Source: DASRWD01 sp044507975 (lineage in GTDB: Bacteria; Deinococcota; Deinococci; Deinococcales; Trueperaceae). Taken from it: 22,039 nucleotides of DNA. Positions within the stretch are counted from its first letter, which is position 1. Each line of letters begins with the position of its first letter. This document shows, one piece after another, positions 1-5,127 of the stretch. The notes under the pieces are model-generated. The model searched no databases. It was not told the DNA's origin and worked only from the letters and a program-made list of their open reading frames with translations. The translations under genes and the position numbers were made by a program. The stretch spans positions 1 through 22,039 of the forward strand of contig JBIQIQ010000028.1 in NCBI GenBank assembly GCA_044507975.1. The letters are read 5' to 3'.

Positions 1-8
1 AACGGTCG

Positions 9-29
9 GACGGTCAGGCGGGGACCGTC
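9..29 (-). terminator. Hairpin overlapping the yceI stop codon
   Basis: GACGGTC (9-15) and GACCGTC (23-29) pair perfectly (7 bp) around a 7-nt loop, and the yceI stop (14-16) sits at the edge of the loop. On the minus strand this could end yceI transcription. The window ends too soon to look for a T-tract, so this is tentative. Confidence 0.3.
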
Positions 30-547
30 TCGCCGACCTTCACCAGCTGCACGACGGCGTATACGGTGACCTGCTCGCCTACCAGTAGGGAGCCGGCCTC
101 CAGGACCTGGTTCCACTTGAGCCCGAAAGCGGTGCGGTCGATCTTCGCTCTCAGGTCGGCGGCGTAGCGCTCGTTGCCCCACGGGTCCGTGACGGGGCCC
201 GAGACCTCGCCGCGGAGGGTCACCGGGCGCGTCACGCCGTGCATGGTGAGCTGGCCCTCGACGACGTGCTCGTCGCCGTCGTCGCGGAACGACGTGGCTT
301 CGAACACGATCTCGGGGTGGGCCTCCGCGTCGAAGAAGTCGGCCGAGCGCAGGTGCGCGTCGCGATCGGCGACGCCGGTGTCGATCGAGGCGGTGCTCAC
401 GACGGCCTTCGCGGCGGTGGGCGTACCGTCCGCCGCGACGCTGGCCACGACGTCGAACTCGCGGAACCGACCCTTGACGGTCGCGAGGCCCATGTGCCTC
501 ACGGAGAACTCCAGGCTGCTGTGGGTGGTGTCGATCTTCAGGCTCAT
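14..547 (-). CDS. yceI: YceI family lipid-binding-like protein
   Basis: The 177-residue product has the YceI layout. It begins with an N-terminal I-D-x-x-H-S-x-[LV]-x-F-x-V-R-H-M segment (residues 5-19), followed by G-R-F, a central S-I-D-T-G...R-D-x-H-L-R-S-x-D-F-F-D segment (about 53-73), and T-M-H-G-V-T-R-P-V (about 100-108). YceI proteins form a lipocalin-like barrel that binds isoprenoid-type lipids. Many are periplasmic, but this one has no signal peptide and is probably cytoplasmic. I chose ATG 547 because a GGAG lies 5 nt upstream (556-553) and the family homology begins there. The longer reading frame back to 709 would run through the promoter and is rejected. It diverges from an hxlR-type regulator and shares a 135-bp region with it, so that regulator probably controls it. 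The substrate is unknown. Confidence 0.92.
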   Translation of the reverse strand: MSLKIDTTHSSLEFSVRHMGLATVKGRFREFDVVASVAADGTPTAAKAVVSTASIDTGVADRDAHLRSADFFDAEAHPEIVFEATSFRDDGDEHVVEGQLTMHGVTRPVTLRGEVSGPVTDPWGNERYAADLRAKIDRTAFGLKWNQVLEAGSLLVGEQVTVYAVVQLVKVGETVPA

Positions 548-613
548 GTTCGCTCCAGTCGGTGGGGGTGTTGAGGGGAGGCCGGCGCACCGGCCGTTCG
601 CTCGGACCTGTGC

Positions 614-643
614 ACCATAATCTAAAGCGCTTTGTAATGTCAA
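614..643 (-). promoter_or_regulatory. yceI promoter, TTGACA-18-TATGGT
   Basis: Read on the minus strand, a consensus -35 TTGACA (643-638) is followed after 18 bp by TATGGT (619-614, 4/6 match to TATAAT). The implied 5' leader is about 60 nt and ends in GGAG ahead of ATG 547. Most of the inverted repeat at 621-653 falls between or over these boxes. Binding there would be expected to block or modulate the promoter. Confidence 0.6.
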
Positions 644-653
644 GTGCTTTAGA
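621..653. promoter_or_regulatory. Inverted-repeat operator between yceI and hxlR
   Basis: TCTAAAGC (621-628) and GCTTTAGA (646-653) are perfect 8-bp inverted arms separated by 17 bp. Inside lie two similar decamers, AAAGCGCTTT (624-633) and CAAGTGCTTT (641-650), with centres 17 bp apart, so the site can also be read as two tandem near-palindromes. It covers the yceI -35 box and the candidate hxlR -35. HxlR-type winged-helix dimers bind paired sites of this kind. Binding by the adjacent regulator is inferred. Confidence 0.6.
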
Positions 654-676
654 TGGAGGACTCGCCGTGCTACCCT
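648..676 (+). promoter_or_regulatory. Leaderless promoter of hxlR
   Basis: TTTAGA (648-653, weak -35), a 17-bp spacer and TACCCT (671-676) are followed by 6 nt and then GTG 683. A TANNNT box 5-8 nt before the start codon is the leaderless pattern known from Deinococcota and actinobacteria. It places the transcript start at or next to GTG 683 and argues against the upstream ATG 653. The -35 lies inside the right arm of the operator, which suggests autoregulation. Confidence 0.5.
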
Positions 677-682
677 CCGCTC

Positions 683-1030
683 GTGAACGAGGAGTTCTGC
701 CCGGTCCACGCCTCGATCGACCTGCTACAGGAGAAGTGGGTGCTCCACATCGTCCGCACCCTGCTGGCCGGCGCGCGCGGCTTCAACGCCATCGCCCGCG
801 ACGTCGGCGGCGTCAACTCGGCGACGCTGGCGCAGCGCCTCGAGCGGCTCGAGAGCCTCGGGGTCGTCAGCAAGACCGTGGAGTCGACCATGCCTCCCCG
901 TTCCCGCTACGAGCTCACCCAAGCCGGCTACGAGCTGACCGACGTCATCCAGTCGATCGACGCCTGGGCCCGCAAGCACATCAAGCCCAAAGATGCAGCC
1001 GGCCACGACTTCGAGGTCGTGGCCGGCTGA
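683..1030 (+). CDS. HxlR-family winged-helix transcriptional regulator
   Basis: This 115-residue protein shows the HxlR (MarR-like wHTH) pattern. An N-terminal C-P-V (Cys6) is followed by D-L-L-Q-x-K-W (about 13-19), then G-F-N-x-I-A-R-D-V (33-41), L-A-Q-R-L-E-R-L-E-S-L-G-V-V as recognition helix and wing (49-62), and Y-E-L-T-x-A-G (76-82). The single N-terminal Cys is in the position used by thiol sensors such as YodB/HypR, so redox or electrophile sensing is possible but unproven. The start is GTG 683 rather than in-frame ATG 653: homology begins at 683, a TANNNT box lies 6 nt upstream, and 653 would sit inside the operator. It diverges from yceI, its most likely target, and converges on the HU gene. 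Confidence 0.88.
   Translation: MNEEFCPVHASIDLLQEKWVLHIVRTLLAGARGFNAIARDVGGVNSATLAQRLERLESLGVVSKTVESTMPPRSRYELTQAGYELTDVIQSIDAWARKHIKPKDAAGHDFEVVAG
996..1029. terminator. 14-bp perfect hairpin over the hxlR stop codon
   Basis: CAGCCGGCCACGAC (996-1009) and GTCGTGGCCGGCTG (1016-1029) pair without mismatch around the loop TTCGAG. The right arm contains two bases of the hxlR stop (1028-1030). No T-tract follows on either strand. Its place between convergent hxlR and HU suggests a terminator or insulator, or a 3'-end-protecting structure. Confidence 0.55.
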
Positions 1031-1075
1031 ACCGGCCGCCCGCCGGCTCTCGCCAGGCGGTCCGGCGTCGTCGCC

Positions 1076-1369
1076 TTACTTCTCGACGCGCTCCTTGAGG
1101 CCCTTACCCGTCTTGAAGGCGGCGTACTTCTTGGCCGGGATGGTGATCGCCTCACCGGTGCCTGGGTTGACGCCCTTGCGAGCGGCCCGGCTGCGGGTCT
1201 CGAACGTGCCGAAGCCCGTGATCTGAACCTTGCGCCCGGCGTCCAGCTCGACGGCGATGATGCCTTCGCCAGGGGCCGTGGAGAAGATCGCGTTGACGAC
1301 CTCGTAGGCCTTCGCTTCGGAGAGCCCGGTCTTCTTGGCAAGCTTAGCGGCGAGTTCGGTCTTGTTCAT
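1076..1369 (-). CDS. hup: HU-family DNA-binding protein
   Basis: This 97-residue HU/IHF-type nucleoid protein dimerises, bends DNA and compacts the chromosome. It starts M-N-K-T-E-L with a typical helix pair (2-30). It then has the signature G-F-G-T-F-E-x-R-x-R-A-A-R-K-G (52-66), the DNA-clasping arm with N-P-G-T-G-E (68-73), and the C-terminal F-K-x-G-K-x-L-K (85-92). Compared with the usual ~90 residues there are about 7 extra between helix 2 and the first strand (about 31-45, APGEGIIAVELDAG), an insertion seen in some HU subfamilies. No clear Shine-Dalgarno precedes ATG 1369. Candidate boxes lie directly upstream, so the transcript may have little or no leader. It is monocistronic and converges with hxlR. 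Confidence 0.95.
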   Translation of the reverse strand: MNKTELAAKLAKKTGLSEAKAYEVVNAIFSTAPGEGIIAVELDAGRKVQITGFGTFETRSRAARKGVNPGTGEAITIPAKKYAAFKTGKGLKERVEK

Positions 1370-1375
1370 GCCATC

Positions 1376-1416
1376 GTTCTAACACGTCACTATCGGCCAT
1401 ACCAAGGGTTTTTCAC
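1376..1416 (-). promoter_or_regulatory. Candidate HU promoter(s)
   Basis: Two alternatives are visible on the minus strand in a relatively AT-rich patch. One is GTGAAA (1416-1411), 16 bp, GATAGT (1394-1389). The other is TAGAAC (1381-1376) exactly 6 nt before ATG 1369, an imperfect leaderless box. I cannot choose between them. Confidence 0.35.
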
Positions 1417-1458
1417 TTCTTAAGCACGTCGTGGACGGCCCGGATGTGTCGGATGCGG

Positions 1459-1538
1459 GAGGGGCGGGGCGCCACCGCGGTCACGATGGGAGAGTCCTCT
1501 TCGGATCGCGCCGGGTGGGATTCGGCGCCCCACCCCTC
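1459..1538. repeat. Large inverted repeat, 15-bp arms
   Basis: GAGGGGCGGGGCGCC (1459-1473) and GGCGCCCCACCCCTC (1524-1538) are complementary at 14 of 15 positions. The one mismatch would be a G-U or A-C type pair, depending on the strand transcribed. The arms enclose a 50-nt loop containing smaller possible stems, such as AGAG/CTCT near 1490-1500. It fills most of the 224-bp gap between the HU promoter and the crp-type stop codon. It could be a terminator for the reductase-regulator operon, a small structured RNA, or a protein-binding dyad. I do not recognise a known RNA family. Confidence 0.5.
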
Positions 1539-1593
1539 TGTGGGCATGCTAGTCCCGCCCGGCGCCTCCGGCCTGCGAACTATCTGCCAATCC

Positions 1594-2346
1594 TCAGATC
1601 ACGTCCCAGACGTAACGATCTGCCGCCTCCTGGAGCGCGGAGGGCACCAACGCGTAGTCGCCACGAGCGCCGTCCAGCACGCCGGCGTCCTTGAGGTCGC
1701 CGAGCACGCGCGTCGCGGTGACGCGTGCGCAGCCGGCCATGAGCGCGACGTCGTCGTGCGTGAGGCTGAACGGCAGGTGGCGCCAACCGCCCTGGCGCGG
1801 ACCGTCCTGCCGCGACGGGTCGGCGACGTAGGCGGACGGGCCCTCGACCGGCACCCCCAGGCGCTCCCCAAGGCGCGCCAGTATCCGGCAGATGCGGGCC
1901 CCCATCGGGAGGCCGAGGTCGTCGGTCAGTTGCCGGCTGCGCACCATCTGCCTCACGAGGGCGGCCACGAGCGCCTGCCGCGGCTCGCGGCTCGCCAGCG
2001 TCGCCGGGAGGTCGATGACCTGCACGACCGCCCCGCCCTCGGCCGCGCGCACCGACTCCGCGTGCGCCAGCCCCTCGAGGGCCGCGGCTCCCACGACGTC
2101 GCCGGGGCCGACCAGGTCGACGAGCCGGCTCCGGCCCTGGGCGTCGACGGTCGCCCTCAGCACGCCCTCGGCCACCAGGTACGGGGCGGGGGCGTCCGCC
2201 CCCTCCGAGTAGAGGCGCTCGCCCGGCTCGAGGCGCAGCTCGGCCAGCACCACCGGGCTGCCCGACCGTGGGGTGGGCCCGGGGTCGGCAGCCGCTCGCC
2301 TGCGACCCCCTGGCCGCGGCGGCGCCGGCGCGCGCGGAACGATCAC
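1594..2346 (-). CDS. Crp/Fnr-family transcriptional regulator
   Basis: This is a 250-residue cytoplasmic regulator. After a Pro/Arg/Ala-rich N-terminal 25-30 residues comes a cyclic-nucleotide-binding-type beta-barrel: L-E-P-G-E-R-L-Y-x-E-G, then a G-V-L-R-A...G-P-G-D-V-V-G-x-A-A-L-E-G core. A dimer helix and a C-terminal winged helix follow, L-T-H-D-D-V-A-L-M-A-G-C-A-R-V-T-A-T-R-V-L-G-D-L, giving the usual Crp HTH spacing. There is no N-terminal cysteine cluster, so it is not an Fe-S FNR, and the effector is unknown. The start is GTG 2346, whose GTGA overlaps the TGA of the upstream reductase, so the two genes are translationally coupled. Extending to 2439 would add ~30 residues inside the reductase gene and is rejected. 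It may regulate its own operon. Confidence 0.85.
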   Translation of the reverse strand: MIVPRAPAPPRPGGRRRAAADPGPTPRSGSPVVLAELRLEPGERLYSEGADAPAPYLVAEGVLRATVDAQGRSRLVDLVGPGDVVGAAALEGLAHAESVRAAEGGAVVQVIDLPATLASREPRQALVAALVRQMVRSRQLTDDLGLPMGARICRILARLGERLGVPVEGPSAYVADPSRQDGPRQGGWRHLPFSLTHDDVALMAGCARVTATRVLGDLKDAGVLDGARGDYALVPSALQEAADRYVWDVI

Positions 2347-3557
2347 TCTGGCAGCCTCCCCATCAGGCCCGACGGCTCGACGGGTGCCCCGGCCGACACC
2401 AGGTCCCGCGCGGCGTCCACCTGACCCCACGTGTTCCACAGCAGGACCCCGACCAAGCGGCCGCGGTCGAGGTAGTAGACGACGCCCTCCTCGTGCGGCC
2501 GGCGCCAGTCCTCGACGGTCTCGAGCCGGCCGTCGAGCGTGCCGAGGGCCTCATAGCCGTCATCGAAGAGGTCCGAGTAGAAGAACGGCAGGTGCCCGTA
2601 GGGCTCGAGGTCCCGTCCGGCCGTGGCAGCGGCCATCTGGCGCCCGGCGTGGGCTCCCATCGTGAACGCGGCGTCCTCGTGCTCGATGCGCGAGCGCCGG
2701 AAGGGTACCGGCCAGGGGAAGGACGCGACGTCGCCGGCGGCGAACACCCCCGGCACCGGCGCGCCGTCCTCGCCAAGAGCGCGGAGCTCTGCATCGACCA
2801 CCACGCCGCCGTCCACCTGCAGCCCCGCCGCCTCGGCTAGCTCTACGTTGGGCTCCGCTCCGATCCCGACCGCAACGAGGTCGAAGTCGGCCGCGCAGCC
2901 GTCCGTCAGCGCGACGAAGACCCCGCCGCCGGAGCTCCGCGCCGACTCGACCGTGGCGCCGGCGTGCACGCGCACGCCGCGGGCCTCGTAGCGCTCGGTC
3001 ACCGCCGCGGCGAGGCCCGCTGGGAAGCGGCCGGCGCCGACCGCCTGCTCGGGGAACGCCATGTGCACCTCCGTGCCGGCGCGGGCCAGCCCCGCGGCCA
3101 GCTCCGAGCCGACGAAGCCACCTCCGACCACCAGGGCGCGCTTCCCCTCGCCCGCCCGCTCCCGCGCCGCGCGGTAGTCCTCGAGCGACCGGTAGGCGAC
3201 GACGGCTGGACCGTCCGGAAGGCCCGGGAGCCGCCTAGCCCTCGCGCCGGTCGCCAGGAGGAGCTGGTCGTACGACAGCCCTCCTCCGCCGGACAGCTCC
3301 ACCCGCCGCGCCGCCGTGTCTACGTGCTGCACCCGCGTCCCGGTCAGCACCTCGACGCCGCGCTCAGCGGTGCCGAGGTACGCCTTGGCCAGGTCGCCGC
3401 CGTTCCACAGGGCCTTGGAGAGGTGGGGCCGCCGGTAGGGCCCGTCGGCCTCCGCCGTCACGAGCACCACCGTGCCGGCCGGGTCGGCGGCACGGATCGA
3501 CCGCGCAGCGGCGTCGGCCGCGATGCCACCCCCGACGAGCACGTAGCGATGCGCCAT
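2343..3557 (-). CDS. FAD/NAD(P)-dependent oxidoreductase, ferredoxin-reductase/AIF-like
   Basis: This 404-residue cytosolic flavoprotein has two Rossmann dinucleotide sites. The N-terminal FAD site is V-L-V-G-G-G-I-A-A (6-14), and the NAD(P)H site is V-V-G-G-G-F-V-G-S-E (143-152). An FAD-contact motif F-A-A-G-D-V lies at about 272-277. The C-terminal region carries L-P-F-F-Y-S-D-L-F-D-D-G-Y-E-A-L-G (about 323-339), typical of the reductase C-terminal domain of rubredoxin/ferredoxin reductases and AIF-type proteins. It probably passes electrons from NAD(P)H to a small redox carrier, but no ferredoxin or oxygenase gene is near, so the partner is unknown. I chose ATG 3557 because GGGAG (3569-3565) lies 7 nt upstream; the in-frame GTG 3563 is too close to it. 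Its stop overlaps the start of the Crp-type regulator. Confidence 0.88.
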   Translation of the reverse strand: MAHRYVLVGGGIAADAAARSIRAADPAGTVVLVTAEADGPYRRPHLSKALWNGGDLAKAYLGTAERGVEVLTGTRVQHVDTAARRVELSGGGGLSYDQLLLATGARARRLPGLPDGPAVVAYRSLEDYRAARERAGEGKRALVVGGGFVGSELAAGLARAGTEVHMAFPEQAVGAGRFPAGLAAAVTERYEARGVRVHAGATVESARSSGGGVFVALTDGCAADFDLVAVGIGAEPNVELAEAAGLQVDGGVVVDAELRALGEDGAPVPGVFAAGDVASFPWPVPFRRSRIEHEDAAFTMGAHAGRQMAAATAGRDLEPYGHLPFFYSDLFDDGYEALGTLDGRLETVEDWRRPHEEGVVYYLDRGRLVGVLLWNTWGQVDAARDLVSAGAPVEPSGLMGRLPE

Positions 3558-3575
3558 GATCACGCTCCCGCGACC

Positions 3576-3618
3576 ACGCTACCACTGAAGTGACACTTCC
3601 GAAAGCCCTTTATGTCAA
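3576..3618 (-). promoter_or_regulatory. Promoter/operator region of the reductase-regulator operon
   Basis: A perfect odd palindrome GAAGTG-A-CACTTC spans 3587-3599. On the minus strand a consensus TTGACA (3618-3613) lies upstream, but the sequence 17 bp further on (TGTCAC) is a poor -10. Alternatively TTTCGG (3604-3599), 17 bp, TAGCGT (3581-3576) would put the palindrome exactly in the spacer, the classic repressor position. Either way the dyad sits where a regulator could act, possibly the downstream Crp-type protein. Confidence 0.45.
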
Positions 3619-3661
3619 AAGGTGTCGGGTTCGTCGTGGACGAGCGTCTGCGGCTGGGAGC

Positions 3662-4108
3662 TCAGCGCAGTTCGCCGGTCACGTACGCCTGCAGCTGCTC
3701 GATCAGGAAGGCCTGCTCCGACATGACCGCCTTGACCACGTCCCCGATGGATACGAGACCCGCGAGGCGGCCGTCCTCGATCACCGGCAGGTGACGGATG
3801 CGCCGCTCGGTCATCAGCCTCATGCAGTCGTCGACCGTCTGCTCCGGGGCCACGGTCACGACGTTCGTCGACATGATCGCCCGCACGCTCAGCTCGCGTG
3901 AGGCGTGCCCCTGCAGGATGACCTTGCGGGCGTAGTCGCGCTCGGAGAACACGCCGACGACGTCCTCTCCCTCGACGACGACGAGGGCCCCGACGTCGCG
4001 CTCCGCCATGACCTCGAGGGCCCGGAACACGGTCTCGTCGGCGGAGATCGTGTAGACCGCGGAGCCCTTGTCCTGGAGAAGCTGTCTGACGGTCCGCCGT
4101 GCCTGCAT
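3662..4108 (-). CDS. Tandem CBS-domain protein
   Basis: This 148-residue protein consists of little more than a CBS pair (Bateman module). CBS1 (about 8-63) ends in G-V-F-S-E-R-D-Y-A-R-K-V, and CBS2 (about 73-128) carries R-x-R-H-L-P-V and ends in G-L-V-S-I-G-D-V-V-K-A-V. The G-x-x-[ST]-x-x-D ends match the ribose/phosphate-binding motif that lets such modules bind adenosine nucleotides (AMP, ATP, NAD). No catalytic domain is attached, so it is probably a stand-alone energy or ligand sensor, with partner unknown. GGAGGTGC (4119-4112) precedes ATG 4108, an almost ideal Shine-Dalgarno. It diverges from the exonuclease gene and reads toward the reductase, but the 104-bp gap and the promoter there suggest separate units. 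Confidence 0.93.
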   Translation of the reverse strand: MQARRTVRQLLQDKGSAVYTISADETVFRALEVMAERDVGALVVVEGEDVVGVFSERDYARKVILQGHASRELSVRAIMSTNVVTVAPEQTVDDCMRLMTERRIRHLPVIEDGRLAGLVSIGDVVKAVMSEQAFLIEQLQAYVTGELR

Positions 4109-4137
4109 CGATGCACCTCCGGGCTGGGGATACGGCC

Positions 4138-4143
4138 ATCATA
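4138..4143 (-). promoter_or_regulatory. Candidate -10 box of the CBS gene
   Basis: TATGAT (4143-4138, minus strand, 5/6 match to TATAAT) lies 29 nt before ATG 4108. No convincing -35 is visible. The leader would include the GGAGG ribosome site. Confidence 0.4.
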
Positions 4144-4188
4144 GGCTCCGAGGCGTCCACGGTGGCCCGCCGCGGCGCGGCTCGGCGG

Positions 4189-4194
4189 TAGGAT
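4189..4194 (+). promoter_or_regulatory. Leaderless -10 box of the exonuclease gene
   Basis: TAGGAT (4189-4194) is followed by exactly 6 nt and GTG 4201. No Shine-Dalgarno is present. This supports GTG 4201 as the start and a transcript with no 5' leader. No -35 is evident. Confidence 0.5.
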
Positions 4195-4200
4195 GCCGGG

Positions 4201-5121
4201 GTGAGCGGCCCTTCTGAGCGCGGCGGGCCCGCTGCGCCAGCCACCATCCCCTCCGACCTACCCGTCTACCCAGAGCGGACCGTCGCGCCCCGCGACCTGC
4301 GCACCGCGGACGAGCTGGCCGGCCGCGGCTATCCCGTGCCCCCGGCCGCCGCGGGCTGGCTCGAGGCACGGGGCCTGCGGTCTCCCCTCTTCAGCACGAC
4401 CGAGGCGAGACGCATCCGCGGCGACTTCTGGTCCCGCCCGCGCCTCGGCCAGAGCGGCCACGACCTCACCGGCCCGCGAGCCAAGCGCGCCACCGCCCTC
4501 GGCCTCGCCGAGCTGCGGCGCGCCCGGTCGTACACGCCGGCACCTCCGGGGCGCTACCGCCGTCCCGTGCTGGCCCGCGAGCCGCGCCGCTGGCTGCACG
4601 AGCTCTTCCGAGAAGGCTTCGCCGTGATCGACCTCGAGACCACCGGCCTGTCCGGCCGTGACGAGGCCGTGGAGGTCGCTGCCGTCACCCACTCCGGGCA
4701 GGTGCTGTTCGAGAGCCTCGTTCGGCCGCGCGCCGGGCGCGTGCCGTCGGCCGCGACGCGCATCCACGGGCTCTCCTGGGAGCACCTGGCACAGGCGCCG
4801 ACGTGGCCCGAGGTCGTCGACGCCTTGGCCGACGCCCTCTCCGGTCACCGCGTGCTCGCCTGGAACGCGTCGTTCGACGAGCGCCTCGCCGCTCAGACGA
4901 GCCGCCTGTGGGCGGTGGAGCACCCGCTGCCCGGCTTCGAGTGCGCCATGCGGGCCTACGCGGTCTGCCGCGGGGTGGCGAGCGGCGGCATGCGGCTGGC
5001 GAGAGCCGCGGCGGTCGAGGGCGTCCTGGCTGGCGAGCAGACCCACCGCAGCGCCGGCGACGCAGCCCTCACGGCGGCGGTGTTGCGCGCTCTCCACGCG
5101 AGGCAGGCTCAGGCGGCCTGA
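4201..5121 (+). CDS. DnaQ-like DEDDh 3'-5' exonuclease with unassigned N-terminal region
   Basis: This is a 306-residue protein. Residues ~139-302 form an RNase T/DnaQ-fold exonuclease. Exo I is F-A-V-I-D-L-E-T-T-G-L (Asp144, Glu146), Exo II is W-N-A-S-F-D (Asp226), and Exo III is H-R-S-A-G-D-A (His282, Asp287). All five DEDDh residues are present, so it should be a two-metal nuclease acting on DNA or RNA 3' ends. The first ~135 residues, rich in Arg, Pro and Ala, are not a domain I recognise. They include L-E-A-R-G-L-R-S-P-L-F-S and a basic R-x-R-G-D-F-W segment. The start GTG 4201 follows a TANNNT box by 6 nt. dinB begins 6 bp after the stop, so the two are very likely co-transcribed. It could be a stand-alone proofreading or repair exonuclease. 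It is not the Pol III epsilon subunit by any visible context. Confidence 0.85.
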   Translation: MSGPSERGGPAAPATIPSDLPVYPERTVAPRDLRTADELAGRGYPVPPAAAGWLEARGLRSPLFSTTEARRIRGDFWSRPRLGQSGHDLTGPRAKRATALGLAELRRARSYTPAPPGRYRRPVLAREPRRWLHELFREGFAVIDLETTGLSGRDEAVEVAAVTHSGQVLFESLVRPRAGRVPSAATRIHGLSWEHLAQAPTWPEVVDALADALSGHRVLAWNASFDERLAAQTSRLWAVEHPLPGFECAMRAYAVCRGVASGGMRLARAAAVEGVLAGEQTHRSAGDAALTAAVLRALHARQAQAA

Positions 5122-5127
5122 GGGGCC

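Noticed and set aside
653..682. ATG 653 as the hxlR start
   Set aside because: It would start inside the operator, has no ribosome site, and adds 10 non-homologous residues. GTG 683 fits both homology and the leaderless box.
1459..1538. tRNA or SRP/6S RNA in the inverted-repeat region
   Set aside because: I found no T-loop, anticodon arm or CCA, no SRP core motif, and no 6S-type central bubble on either strand.
3610..3618. TTATGTCAA, resembling half of the Deinococcus radiation/desiccation response motif
   Set aside because: The 17-bp motif is a palindrome, and the other half (next 8 bases) shows no match. The half-site is explained by the TTGACAT -35 on the minus strand.
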